Origin: Euclidia mi
Lineage: Eukaryota > Arthropoda > Insecta > Lepidoptera > Erebidae
Assembly: GCA_944739405.2 (NCBI GenBank)
Contig: OX123183.2
Coordinates: 124,628,331-124,692,330 of the forward strand
Length of the DNA stretch: 64,000 nt
Reading direction: 5' to 3'
Positions 13,901-28,900 of the stretch are shown piece by piece. A program made the translations under genes and the position numbers. The notes under the pieces were generated by a model that made no database searches, was not told the origin of the DNA, and was given only the letters and a program-made list of their open reading frames with translations. Positions within the stretch are counted from its first letter, which is position 1, and the number at the start of each line of letters is the position of its first letter.

Positions 13901-16900
13901 AGTGTCAGCTATAACGAATAATATAATGTAATTGTCTTATCTCTGTTATTTCAGGATATGTCTTTAAATCAATTAATCATCTGGTATTTATCAGTACAGT
14001 CACTCATTTGTATTCTTAGGAAATATTATTATGCTATTGGATGTCTATTTTGAGGAAAATTTTACGTAAATGTTTATTTCAGATGAAGTCAGTCGAAAGG
14101 AGATACAACGATATTGCGAAGCGCATTCAACGTAAACTGCAAATGCTTGAGATTACATACAAGGCAATTGATGGCACTAAGAGTGAAGTTGCCGCTCAAA
14201 ACGAATGGATGCAGAAGGAAATTGACAACATACTTCACCCTGAACCACTTGGTTATGAGAGCAAGTCAGTCAAGGAACGCCAGAAGAAGATGGCCAATCT
14301 CTTGAAAGAAACAGATGGCAAAAAGACCGTTATTGATTCATTGGAGAAGAAGGTGAGCAACATCCAAGCCGAGTTAGAGCCATCTGAGCAAATGCAGTTG
14401 GAATCAGAGTTGTCTGAACTGTCATCTAAACAGAAGCAGCTGGCTTCGCTCATCAAACAAGAGATCGAAAGATTAGGTACCAATGCTGATGATAGAAAGA
14501 AATTAGAAAACGACATCGAAAAGGCAAGGACCTGGCTCAAAGCTAAATTAGCTGAAATTAAGAAACTTGGTGGCCCAGTACCCCTGGAGGCTGCTAAGGT
14601 TGAAAAAGAAATCGCTGTTCATAAGAAACATCAAAGTGACTTATCTGAATTCTACAGTGATACATTGACTGAAGTGATGCGTCAAGGAAACGCTGTTTCT
14701 AAGGATTGTTCTCCTGAAGAAAGGGCTAGACTGCAGGCTATTTTGGAGGAACTGAACAAATCGTACACCTCAGCAAAGGTTGACATTGATGATAAACTTG
14801 CTGCTCTGAACAAGTTATTACAAGGTAGAAATGACTTTGAGTCAGAAATGGCCAAATGTCAGAGCTGGTTGAATGAAGCTGAGGTAGCTGCTACTCCAGA
14901 ACTGCGCACTACTAGTCTACAAGTCTTAGAAGAACAACTTGCCAAATTCGAGAAACTCAGCAAAGAAGCCGATGATGTTGAGAAGAATATCGTCAAAATC
15001 AAGGATAAGTCGAAGGATATCATGGACTCTTTATCCGATTCTAATAAATTACAACTCAAAGAACAAGTTAATGTGTTATCTGACAGATTCGCCAGAATTA
15101 AAGCGATCATCAACGACAAGAAGGGTGTATTACTCAAACACATCAAAGAATACAAAGACGCTGCAGCTAAGATCGCCGCTGCTCTCGAATTCTTGAACGA
15201 AATCCAAAATAAACTTAAGGCTCTTAACAAACCTATTGGCAGCAAGGTTGAGGATGTTCAACCAGTTATCCAAGCTTACGAATCCATATTAGCCGACCTC
15301 AAAAAGAACAAGGCTATGTTAAACGAACTCCAAGGTGGAAACCTACACGACCTTCAGGACATCCTGACACAACAGGATGATTTGATGAGCACTATTGAAG
15401 ATCAAATATCGAAATTGAAATCGCTTTTGTTACTACGAGAGCAATTCTTTGCCCTTGTCAAAGAAATCGAAGAATTTATCTCCAAATATACTGATGTGAC
15501 CAATGAAATTGAGAAGTCTAATGAGCCTTTGGAAGAAAAGATTAAGCGTTATGATGACATCATTGTCAAGATTCAAGGTTGTGAAGCTTTGCTCGCTACA
15601 GCAACAGATAAGGGCCAACAGATTGCCGCTGAAGGCACTGTCATTGACAGGAACAATATTACCGAGCTTCTCCAGTCTTTGAAACAACAACTTCTTACTT
15701 TAAGAAGAAACGTAGAAGCTAAACGTCAAGAACATGAAAGAGCCGCTGCAGAACATAAGAAGATTGGCTCAGATCTATCCGAGATTCTGCAGTGGCTTCA
15801 TGATAATGAAGCCGCGGTACATTCACGACCACTTTTGAACAGAGACGTTGCTAGCGTCGATAAGAAACTAATTGAACATACAACACTTGCTAAGAATATT
15901 CAGTCATACTTGGACAAACTTACAAAGATCACGGATATCATAAAGAACGATGATGGAGTCCCCAGTACATTATTAGAAATGGTATCGGAAGCTAACTCTT
16001 TGAAAACATCTTTGCCAGCGGAATTAGCAAACCGAGAAAAATACTTACAAGACAACAAGAAATACAGACAGCAATACCTTCAACTTGTTGAGAAACTTAC
16101 CATTTGGGTCAACGAAGCGACCATTCGCCTGGACATGGGCAAGAACGGAACTGACTTCGAAAATATTGAATCTGATTTAGAAGAACACAAGTCTTTCTTC
16201 AACTCATCTGAACCTTCCATGAAAGATCTTGTTGGAAAGAGGATGCAGGATATCGTTGACAAGATTTGGGCATCACTAGCAGCTTCTGAACAAGAAGAAC
16301 TGTCTAAGGACCATCAGAAACACAACCAGCTTCTGAAGAACACGCTGAACTCTGCGAAGTCTCGTCAAGCTCAGTTGGAGCAAGACCTGGAGATCTGGAA
16401 GGACTTCTGCCAGCTTGTGGACAAGATCAAGGCGTTGCTGGACAAGAACGACATTCAGGACGAGCCTGTCACCTCGGTGGACGCTCTGCGGCTGCACTTG
16501 GAGAAGCTGAACCACGCCAGAAATGATCTTGAGGTGAGTCATGCTTTTTTTTCGTTCTTATCAATTTGACCAATTTTTAATTTTTTGTCTGCAGCTAAAA
16601 CAATAATAGTTCGTCTTTAATATGGGTATAGGTAATAGCAATTGTAATTGGTATTTCTAATTAACTCTGAAAATTATTCTTGTTATGAAGTAAGTTTCAA
16701 AATCTTATTTATTACTTAGTTAGGTACCTATCGACGTTATTTAGTTTGACTGGTTGTTAGCATCTATTAAATAGTCTAGGTTAGAAGCACTCAACTGCAT
16801 TTATAATATGATTTTTAATCGTATAGGTCGTACTTCTAATGTCACAGTTTGAAAAATTATTAATTATACGATGGCTGTGCCTTAAGTAATTCCTCAACAT

Positions 16901-19900
16901 GCGATAAATATTAATCTTCGTAATCAAAACGTAACTTTAGTGGAACGTAACTTATACCTGTCTACAGCTAATATCAGTTAATCTCCATATTAAGTTGTCG
17001 ACCTTATAAAATACGTAAAGATATTTCATTCAAAGCAGCGTGAATTCATCTCTATTTAGAATAAATAAACTGAATCGTGCTATCTCAACATTCATTACCT
17101 ATTTCCTTATTTGCAACCGTTAGTGCTAATTTGATTGTTAGATGTATGAACGGTCAATTCATCCAATTTAGCCAATATTCAAGCCCTGAAGTTGGTATTC
17201 TGATTCGTCATGTTCAATGTGTGTGCAAGTAGTGCTCGTATTTTGCTCATTCAGATGTATGTATGCGTTGTTATCGCAGTTATTATGCTAAGGCTTGGAT
17301 CTATGGATGGGTAATCTTGATTAACATACATTGAAATACCTACACCACTTAATAACAGACTCCAGTTTTATTTTGTTTTGGTCTAATCATATCCTTCAGT
17401 ATATCTCTATTGAGAATCTTCAAGTGTGCCTAGATTGAGAGCTAGATATTGCTTAATAGAGTTGATCTTTTGACCGTTCTCTATGGACGGGCCAATCCGT
17501 CATGTCAATTAAACACTGTTAAGCAATTGAGTAACTGTATATAATATAATACACTTTTTTCAAGAACGCTCTTGTCTGCACCAATCAATTTGATATTGCT
17601 CGTTTTTATCAGATTTTCGACTGCCTCGTTGGTCTCGCGGCATAAATGTGCGCGTGGGATTGGGAGGTCTCGGGTTCGATTCCCGGGCCGGGCAAAGTGT
17701 TATTGGGTTTTTCCGTTAGGAAATTCTTAGTAGCAGCACGGAGTCTGGTAATGTGCCCGGTACGGCAATAGGCTCGCCCCCTTTTGCATGGGACCTAAAA
17801 ATTCATGGCGAAATGTGGGTGTAATATTACACCTCTGCCTACCCCTTCGGGGATACAGGCGTGAGTCTATAAAAAATATAAAAAAAATATCAGATTTTCG
17901 GTAATGATCTGATGATCATCTTAATATATAAAATCCTTGCGTTACTGACTGACTGACAGACACGCTACAGCTAAAACTATTGGGCGCAGGAAGCTGAAAT
18001 TTGCCATGTATGTTCCTTGGGAACCGTAGGGGTGCACTAAGAAGGGATTTCCCGAAATTCCCACGGGATCGGCCAAAACGGGTAAAAAAAAATGCAGGCG
18101 TAGCTGCTGGCGTTCTCTAGTAATATTATAAAACTACTTGACGTGATTGATATATGCCATCGTAAACCCAAAATTACTGAAGCTAGGACAAGAAATTTGG
18201 AAATTTTGTTTAGTTTATATCGTAGGTATCTACTAAATAAGATTGTTCGATATTCTACCTCAAAAGAGGTAAATTAGAGGTTGAAAGTTTGTTTGAAAAA
18301 ATCCTTATATTTTGTACTAGCCCTCTGAAAATGTAAAAAAATGGCGGTTGATCCACCTATTTGTATCCGTATTTGTATCAACCCAGCTATAATTATTAAT
18401 AGTAGTTTTATACTTTTTATAATTATAGACGAATGAAGCAGTTTTTTGATCCACAGTGTCAGTTTTAGAGACATAATTATTCTTAGAATAACATAATAAG
18501 TAATTACATGAATCCCCTATTATTCAGTACAGTAGAGCACAGTATCGCCCGCTAAACAATGTGCCCGGTAGATGGCAATAGGCTCGCCCCCTATTACATT
18601 GGGACCGAAACATAACTGGCGAAGTTTTGTTTGTTTTGTTTTTCGTGTGAGCGTGTGGCCAACTCTGATGTCGGAGTTTTCAGACCGCCCGAGGGCCTCC
18701 GACATGGCCTAACGATCCTTATCCTTGGACAAGAACCGAAACCGACAGCTTTACGTGCCCTCCGAAGCACGGTAGCGCTCAGATGTAAATGCCACACACG
18801 GTCACCCATCCAAGTGGTAACCTGTGCAAGCGTTGCTTAACTTTGTCGATCTGTTACGAACGGCAAGCCAAGTCTCGCTACGAGCGCTACTGGCGATGTG
18901 TGAGTGCTTAATACACCTCTGTCTACCCCGGGGATAAAAGGCGTGAAGTTATGTATGTGGAGCACAGTAGTTGTCGCACATGTAGTTCAGCCAACGGTAC
19001 CAAGATTCATATCGCACGTTTAGCTCCACAGTGGATGTCAAAAAACTATTTATCAATAACGCGATACACGCCAGCTGAATAAATTCCATACTAATTAAGC
19101 TATTTTAATTTTAAATTGTGCTACGGTTGTACGTATTGAAATAGAGTGGATTGGAAGTAACGAAATAGAGTCGCTTCAAGAGATTCTGCAGTTTTAATTT
19201 ACACAAATACTAACTGTAGGTTGGGTTTTCATTGCGCTGGCTTTAAAATAAGCGGTTTGTCAAGAACATTTCAATCTCTACTTTATCTCTTTAGGGGTGA
19301 AATATTTTAATATATGCCCTAAGTCTGAACAAGGTCACAAACCCACTGTTCGTCAAAATGTTATGTTGTCTGGGTTCTGCAATGATATATCAGACAAGAC
19401 GTGAGTTTTATTACTGCAAAGTTTTGTCAAAATCCAGTACTTTTTGCTTGAAAGAGCAACATACATCCGATCCATATATCTATTTACATATATTAGTTCT
19501 TAGTAAGTTAGTGTATTTTGTTTTGACCGGTATCTGTGGCACAAGTGACATAACTTGTTATCTTAGCGAAATTACTCCGTTTATTAATATTGTACTATCG
19601 ATCGTTATCGCTTGTATCTGTGAACACGATACATTTTGTGTGATTATAGATAATGTGGAGTTTGGCTATCTAAACAAACATTAGTTCCTATCGATTCGCG
19701 TTACAGATAATAAATATATTCGTAATCCTTTAATTGCAAGTTCTGAGGTACTAACACTATTTTTGAAGTTATTCATAATCTTTGAGCTCACTACGTATTA
19801 TTCATAATTACGAATTTAATTAATTAGGTTCCAAGTTAGTAGGTACTTAAATTGGTGTTCATAATATCAAGTCTTCATCTAGAAAACTTTTTATTTATTT

Positions 19901-22900
19901 TTATTATTTATGCTACAAAGCGTAACGTTGGCAACATTTATTTAAAAACGAAGATTAGGGTGTCCTGCAAGAAATGTAGGTGTAATCGAAACCCCGGTGA
20001 CAATTTAATTTTTAACCGACTTCATATAAATATTACTTTTTAAGCAAGTGCATCAGCAGCTACAGCTAGTTAACAATACAATTCATCTGAACGAGGAAGT
20101 TTACATAATATTAATTGCCTATAATAATAACAAACCTACGAGGAAGGATTCAATACCCACTCTAAAACATTTTAGGGCATCGATTACCTGTATAGTTTTC
20201 ATTAGGTTAGCCAACCTGCGGCGCTGTAGCTCGCCGGTTATTTTTAGTTAATACACACTGGGTTAATGCACTTGATTTCAAGGCCTATTGTTGTTCGGTT
20301 AAGGCAACGTCCTTACTTCAACACCATTTTCTTACTCAAGCCGGAAAACACCACCTTTTTCATATTTTCGTTATTTTATTAATGCTTTAGCCTCTCTAAA
20401 GCATTAATAAATATATAATAATACAGATATTCTGCAAAAAAATAAATGCTTAAGTAAAAGTATATGTAAAAGAGGCTTTACTGAAGTAATTAATTTTATT
20501 ATAACTTGTTTTAAATGGCGCCAACTCTATGATAATAATTTCTCTGAAGTACAGTTTCAATTGTTATAGATTGATATCAGTATCTTAGTTAAGGGGAAGA
20601 CCCGAAGACAAGCAATATTTTAGGTAATTCCCCGAGCGTATTAAGACGTATAAGAGCTACCTGAAATATATATAAATCTAGCCACTACCTGGCCGCAGAT
20701 TAACATGTAAGAGTGATTCAACATAGCTAAAATGGCGTTAAGGGCCACTCTATTATGTATAATTTTTTTGTCATAGTAATTTTACTGTTTAGATTCCATA
20801 TAGTTAAATAATGAATATGAATGATAATCATAGGGTGCATAGGGTTCCCACCAAGAACTTAGGGTCCCAAGCCAACCTCACCTGCAAGTGGTGCACCTGC
20901 CGATCAACGAACGAGGCTCTGGCAAACAAAATACCCCGATAAGCGGCAATAGGCTCGCCACCTATTACGAGGTATCAAAACACTGGCGAAAAGTGGGCGT
21001 TTAATATGCCTCTGCCTACCCCTTCGGGGAAACAGGCGTGAGTCTATGTATGTATGTATGATAATCATTTCTTTGATGAATTTGCCAACTCTGGATATAA
21101 GTTTCTGTCAGCTATAAGACACTGCTTCCGTTGGGCGGGTATAGACAGGACGCTCGAAGGCTCCGACCAAAAGGCAAAGATAATTAAGTACAATCTTATA
21201 AACTGCTCGAGCAATCTGCACCTTCTTTAAAATAAAAAAACCTGAAAATCGTTAAAGACATTATTTTAATTAAGAACTGCGTTAAATAAGATTTGAAAAT
21301 ATTTATTCTTTTCTAATATAATTAACTCACATCACGCCAAGGAGCTTCCATGTAAATGTCTATACCTAGATGTTTCAGTGCTATTTTCTTCAGTTTTCGT
21401 TCGAACGTGTATTAATCATAACAGATGGTAGAACTCGATCGGTTATTGCAAAAGCTCAATAACAATTCACGACACGAACTTGACTTAAAAGGAGAGCTAT
21501 AAAGAGTATGGAGCTACAAGGACGGAATATCTTTATGGTTTAAATTGGACATTCCGATATGCTCGGGATTTTAATGGGACGTTTAAGTTTCAAGCGTTAC
21601 AGCATGAGATTGAAAATATGTTAACACGTGTTTAAATCGCTTGTATGTTATTGTAAAATAGAATTGTCAATTTTATGATGGCATTGCTCTAAACCTGGAT
21701 CGTAGAGACTTATAATAAGTCTGTATAATTTTTTGACTTTTGAATTTTTTTTTTAAGTTTGACCGTCTGAAATATTTCCAAATATATTAGTTTCTAAAAC
21801 CTATCGCGAATTTAAGCAGTCCTAAGTTAATATTTAAGCTTTGTAGTTAACTTAGTTAAGTTATGTTAAAGCATATTGTTTTACATAACTTCATTATATT
21901 TATTTTTTCGATAATTAAAGATATAAACTGAATATTTGACAACAATTTTACAATGAATTAATTATAAGTTTTACAGCATAGGAACATCCGTAATCGTTAG
22001 TCTATTTAAATATACATTTATCCTGAGATGTACTCATTCGGCAAACGTATTTATCCTCACACGTGGTTTAACCTAACCTAATATATAAAATTAGGTACGT
22101 TTCCGAAAACGAAGGAATTTATGTGACGCATCCTTCCGTTCACACATACCTACTTGTATACCTAATATGAGGATCACGTATTCTTAGTAACACATATGTC
22201 ATAATACTCGTAGAAGTAGGTACTTACCTACATAAGTAACTGGAGGAAATTCAGCAGTCTGTAAAGAATAGTCACGTGGACCTTCATTCATTAGAGCGAG
22301 GCAACTAAATATCTCTACAATTGAAAATATTTTGACAGGAAGTACGTTTAAAGCTTTTTTATAATATCATCAGTTTTATGCCAGATAATCTAATTCAAAT
22401 TGCGATTTACTCGTACGAGCTTGTCAGTAATCGTCGGACTTGAAATGGATGGATGTATGTTTGTTACTCTTTCGCCCAAAAGCGACTAAACGAATTTTAA
22501 TGTGACCGTGTAGTATCACAGCTTGGATGTCAGAACAGCACACAGAGTACCCGCTAGTCAGAATTGCTACTTTTTTCACGATGAACGACACCCACGTGGG
22601 CTTAGTTGCGAGCAGAAGCTAATAATTACCATTAAATTACAACAAATAGTAACATGAGTACATAGAGTCTAAGTCAAACTATAAAAAAGTGAAACAAAAG
22701 CATATGATAAAAACTATCAACAAACCGAAGCGTCGCCGTCGTCTAATCATCGATTGCACAACACGTGAACATGATGAGTTCACGCCTTCGCCTTAACAAG
22801 TGATGTCATGTACGCTCGCTGCGAACTCGACGCGGCCGCTCGCTCGCCAGTCTGTGACTGCATAGCATCGCAATGAGAACTGTATACAAACACACTACTT

Positions 22901-25900
22901 ATTGCATTGCTTTCACAACGTGCAAGTGCTATATTTACGTGCCCACTTAGTTATATACACAATACATATTTTATTTAATATTTAGTAGGTATATTTACGA
23001 AAATTCCGAGAAAAAGGAAGGTAAGTCTGTGCCGGTTAATTGTAATGCGAGCGAGTGTTTATTTTTGTTAAGGTCAAGGCCAGAACTGTATTTGTTTATT
23101 GTTTTCACTTTCGGAGAAATTGCTCGATTAGACCTTCGGATTTGTTTCTCTTAAGTTGTTCCTCCACGTGCCGGTATATTGTGCCTACTAATAAAATGAT
23201 TTTATTAGGTTCGTCTTCAGCAAATATTTAAGGCCAGAATTTTAATATCCACTTGCTGACGTGCTTGAAGCCGTAGCCGAAATAAGTACTTTACCTATTA
23301 TAGTACTCAGCTTAATGATATCTTACTTTGAAGTCTTAACTATATTTACTTAGAAAACTTAATTATATTTTCCGTTTCCGCTATAAAATCTAGAATGAAG
23401 GGCATCCGTTTTATGGTTTCAGTTAGCGTTGAGTTCCTTCCTAAGCAACAGGATGTCAATCGGCCGTACTCACGTGTTTAATATACAAAATCTCACGTGC
23501 AAAATATTGTTTTATTAGTAAAATATTATTCGTAAATAGTTTAGTAAACACTAATTTGTTTCTAATAATAACATAACGTCCGTGGCAGTGACCTTCAATG
23601 TCAAGGGCACATTGTATGTTATCGACGTCGGATTATATAACTTACTATTGACGGCCCCATCAAAACGCTGCATGTAATGCCAATAAAAATAAAAAGGCAA
23701 AAACCAGCGGTAAACGGTTTTCGTCACGCGCCGAAGCATTTTGGTTCCTCACTGAACACAGTAAAGGAAGCTTATTTTATTTTATCGTTTTAAGTTGTAT
23801 AATATGGCTTTGAATTTGCTAGGCTTGTATCAGAATAAGCGGTTTGCAAGACAGTCCCATAATTGGGGAGGTCACCTGACTCACCGACATTTTGGTCTGA
23901 TGTACCTACATCTGTAGGCCGAATTAATACGTTTAACATTTTGAATTTTGAACATGTGTTATGACGTCACGTGTATGATTCAAGGAAAAAGATCGACTTG
24001 GCGACATCAAGACCTCTCGTAGGAGGATATTGTAAAAATAATTGCGAAATACTTCACTCGTTACTGCCGCTATATTTCGAAATTGAATGAAGCCATTTTA
24101 ATTGAGCTCTTTACTCTAAAGTAGAGCATGTTCCTTGCACATTAAAACATAATAAGATATAATTCATAGTTGTAAACGAGATCTAGTTTAAAACGAATTG
24201 TTTGTTAAAATGTCTATTGTACTCTAGTACCTCTATTCTTATACCTAGTTAAATCCACTAGAGCAAGATATTCAGAATACTCTACTTGATAGAGTACAAT
24301 ATCCTAACCACATGTTTTAAAAACATGAATCACAGTTTCAATGAAAGATTTACAAGTAGACCAAGCAATCAAATATACTTACAATTTCAGAATTTTGCTA
24401 CGCTTTGCATTATTCGCATATTTTTGCAACCATGCTGAATGATGAAGCATATTTTTATCTTCGCATGGTCTAGATACATATTAAAGACTAGACGACGCCC
24501 ACGGCTACGCCCGCAATATTTTTTTATTTACCCGTTTTGCCCGATCCCGTGGGTATTTCAGGCAATCCCTTCTTAGTGCACCTCTACGGTCCCCAAGAAA
24601 CATACATGCCAAATTTCAGCTTCTTGTGCCCAATAGTTTTAGCTGTAGCTTGTCTGTCAGTCAGTCAGTAACGCAAGGATTATATATATACAGATAATGG
24701 CTTTAGAAGGAAATTGTAGAGTGCAAATCTCGTTGGTAATTGTATCGACAAAGGCCGGCAGGATACAGCAGACCACTTTCTCTTCAGCTATTGTCGTCTC
24801 GTGAACCAATAAGCGCTTGTTAGACTTCCAATACCGATCTCAATTGATAGTGCATTGCTCTCGGCGAAAATTATTGACGTAGCACATCTGTTAGCTTTCT
24901 CACTCTTAATCTTGTGCCAATATCAAACTCTGAATGATATGAGGATTTATTATTTGGCCTCGCAATGATTCTGACCAATAATAGTCAAATTGTGATGCCA
25001 GTGGTAATAATAAACCAATACGAAATAAAATAAAGTTATTCAGTAGGTTTATGAGAAATAAGTTTGACTTGTTAGTGTGACATGATAGCGCAGGTATGTA
25101 GGTATCTTTTTTTTACATAAACACAAAAGTGCGCCTACAAAAGTGTATTCATGCAGTGGCAAAGAATTTTCTCAAAGAAGTCTATAAATAGCCATAATGA
25201 GCCAAAGTGTCAAGGTTGGCGGCTTCTGAACCGACGGCGACGCCACAGCCATGGGCCATACTCGTTTTCATTCACTTTACTTGGACATCTAACTGTGTAA
25301 AAAATACCCTTATTCAAGTTATATTCGATATATGTACTTTTTCAGGCTTTGATGCAACGTTAATTTGGAGTAAATTATATGCAATTAACTGATTATAAAA
25401 CAACTTGTAATTAATTCACTATCAATACTTTAAATGAAATAGTAAATTCAGTTACTAACGAATTGTTTTGTTATTAAAATGTGATGCTCATTGCTAACCA
25501 ACTTTTGAGTGCCACGTGAAGAAAGTTTTATATAGCCATCAAGGTTTAGCCTGTCATTCCGCATTGCTAGTTGGGAGCATAGCCTGCACTCTATCCGTAT
25601 TCTGAAAACAGTCGAAAGTTTATAAATGACATGTGTCTACCTATATGAATATATTACTGCCATGGGCTGCAGCAGAAATTAAAAATAAAATCAATTAACC
25701 TTGGGATTTCCTGTTCCTCCCTTTCCTAGTTCTATTAAAGTCGATCAGGAGGTATTGCTTATTCAATGAATCATGTTGAATCTAGAAATTGCCACCGCAA
25801 TAACTGCCCTACAATCAGCTACACTAGTGATTATTTGTGCTACTTGAATGCATTCCATCGCTACAAGTAAAGTCATATAAACACGCCAAGTTGTGCATAA

Positions 25901-28900
25901 CAAACAGCGTTATCAGACCGTTATCAGTCATCGGAGCTGATAACATTGTAAACAGTCGAGCCCCGTTTCTCGGTGCCATTTTGTGAAAATTAAGATTATT
26001 CATGCGAACACTTTCAGTTTTCATTCTATAACGTAATGGCGAAGAAAGTGATTCTTAGGTTTGATGATGTGTACAAAAGCTTTACAATCAAATAAAGCAA
26101 GTAAACAATCTCCTGAAAACGTACTTTATATATGTGCATGTCTTTCTGTAGATGGCCAATTATGAAAAATTGGATGTCGAAGATATCGGTAAAGTTTCTG
26201 TAGCGATTGCCAATAATATCTAGTGAAAAAGAGCCAATGCTTTATCGCTCGTTGCAGGCAACATTTTCAGTAAGTTTGACATAAAAATTTGAATAAATAA
26301 AGAGTAAATCTTGATAAAATTTATGCATTTGATTCGCATGTAGACTATACAGGTCCATTAGTCTGTAGTTTATCAAGATCTAAGTAAAGTTGGTCAAGAT
26401 CAAGTTCAATCATTCACTCACAAACAACTCGTGCGTACTGTATAACATTCTGTAAATAGAAATGTCCAACCAATTAATCAATCAGCAGACTTATAGCTTT
26501 GTATATCAGTCACATTATCTGAGTATTACATCGCATTCATTCGCCATTTTATCAGATTTAGCTTTAAAATTAAGTAAGTGGGTTACTTCTACACATTTCG
26601 TACTATTATTTTCCATGCTATATCTAGTATATTCGTACAATATATGATTTTATTCTGACGTTAACTCTCGCAATCCTTGCAGTTTCAAATACATTTATTT
26701 GATTTATTCACTATACGAGCCCCAACCAACAAATCAGGTCCAACTACTTCAGTACTGTATTATCGTATTTAAAAATGTAGACAGAAAAACATGTATTATG
26801 ACATCGGCAAAATAAAATATTAATCTTGCAGCAGTAACAAGAAAATATTGTTTTAATTTTATTATACATTGTTATTCAAGATACAGTACATGCAACTTTT
26901 TAAATGATGTATTGTTTTCTTCAATCGCGTTTCGTTATAAAGTACCTAATAGTGTTTATCAGGGTTTCTAGGAAGGTAGTAACAGAGGCGGTGTTTCTAT
27001 ACAATGTAGGCACAACCTCTTTCGTTTTAAGGCTTGTAGTCTAGACATCGGGTGGCTCAAAGTGTGCGTTATTGTCGCCGGTCAGTTGTCTTCGCAGGTC
27101 ACGGCCTCTTAACAAACTTGTATCAACAAGCCCTTGACTTTGAAGCGCAGACTTTAGAGTACGTACTTACTTCTGCATCTACACTTCAGTATTGCGCTAA
27201 GCATCTGTTTAGCTGTTTAGTGTGTGTTCTCGTCTAAAAATAATAAATATCAATATTTAGTTTCGTGGATTCATTAGGTTTATTTGCTCTATTGAAGATC
27301 ATAAAGACTTAAGTTCTCCTGAGTTACAAATTTTCGAAGCTACGCAATAGTTTCAAGGTTTCTTAATATGTATAATTCATCTAAATATGCCTTATCTAAT
27401 TAAAAGTAAAAATCTTACATGGTTTACAAAAGAAAATCGTTTTCTACTTCTTCAGGACATATCTGTCTATATATCCATCTTAAAATGTTGACGCCTTTAT
27501 GATCTATTATGCAGTAAGATTAAACATTACGAGGCGTGAATTCTTGGTAGATTGAAATAAAATACTTGCTCGTTTAGCTCGGCATGTCCATTACCATCGG
27601 AACGAAATAATTTCACGTCGTTGCCGGATACCGGTAACCGCGGTGTTACCGGCGCGGCGTCAGCTGTTACTCATTACTATTAATAGTATTATCTGTTTTA
27701 GTCTGTTTATGGCTATTTAAAGCGCTCTGATGACAGAAATACGACTCTGATCGTAACGCTTGGTCATAGTCTGCTTAAAGATAATTCTTATTTTTATTAT
27801 TAAATTCATGAGAAATATTTCCTTTTAATTTAAAATATTCTCTAATGCTGACAAGCACTTGAATGGTGATTTTCTTAAGCAGCAGTCGTGATTAATTGCC
27901 TGTCATGACTCGAGATTTTTAACGTGTTTTTATCAAACTCAAGTCAACGAAATTTTAATAACAAGGAGAAATCAGCTCGTGGTTTCTAATTAACAACAAG
28001 TACATAAGTATCGTTTAGGCATTACGGGTACAATTGTGTAACTAGTCAGTCAACTAAATGATCGTTTTTTATAACACAGCCAGTACAAGTCAATCAAATG
28101 TTTCTTTAGGTAGTTAGTTACTTAACGAAAAGTTTTACCAATTACAATTGTTTTACGATAAGGCCAATTTGTTCTGCTTTGATATCCCCATTATTATAGT
28201 TGTGATGAACACCAATAGGTAGGTATCCATTTGATTTAGTTTTTTTTTAATTTAGTTCGGGATTTTCCCTCCTCTTACTGCCATGATCGCCAAGATGTCA
28301 ACAATGTCTGTGCCGTAAACTGACACATGTATGTGGTGATGTTTCCAGAACCAGCAGCCGCTCTTGGACGTGGTCCGGGAGCGGGCGCGCGAGCTGTGCT
28401 CGGGCGCCGACGCCGCCAGTGGCGAGCGCGTCGAGCAGAGGACCAGAGAGCTCGCAGACAGGTGGAACATCGCCTGCGAAGGTAAGAAGTTCATCCAAAT
28501 TTCAATATCCCTTTTAACGCTTCGCAACAGAGAGCATAAAATTTATAAGCATTTTTTTGGGTCACCGGTGAAGTAATCATCTTCGAAATCTTGTTAGCAA
28601 AAATCAATTACATCTGACGGACTTCACTGTGTCTACACTCGGGGTCTTTTATTGTCACTGCTGCTTAACCTGGCTGCACAGGTGACACTACAGTGGCCAT
28701 GAGGATATGACTAGTAGCCAAAAAAATGATGCCCTCTTAATTTTGAAATTCGATATGTGGTCTACGGACGAAAATATCCAGTGCCCATAACTCGAGACAT
28801 CTCTTTCTTGTATTAGGTCTCGCCAAGCGCGCAGCGACCGCGGACCAGCAGCTAACCCGCTGGAACCAGCTGCTGGACGTGCAGCGGAGCCTGGGCGCCG

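Larger units (their letters stand above)
16534..28348 (+). other. Msp300: Large intron (11.8 kb), repeat-rich
   Basis: Phase-0 intron separating the long rod exons from the GC-rich exons. Itemised within it: a SINE at 17620, Helitrons at 17919 and 24488, a nested SINE pair at 18541-18955, a SINE at 20832, a Helitron-like remnant before 22622, a candidate alternative first exon at 22851-23020, and short hairpins. The rest is AT-rich with no coding exon I can support. Confidence 0.75.

Noticed and set aside
17620..17700. tRNA gene
   Set aside because: A box-B motif is present but there is no complete cloverleaf or 3' terminator. The sequence is the head of a 268-bp SINE with target duplication. 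The same applies to 33261 and 63927.
18799..18843. 5S rRNA gene
   Set aside because: Only two internal blocks match; the outer helices are missing and the rest is a SINE body nested in another SINE.
19358..19684. 108-aa plus-strand ORF in intron
   Set aside because: Cys/Ile/Tyr-rich reading of AT-rich DNA, no splice or poly(A) support, no recognisable feature.
24216..24301. 12-bp inverted repeat arms (24215-24226 and 24290-24301) as a MITE
   Set aside because: No target duplication outside the arms and no second copy in the window; could be chance in AT-rich DNA.
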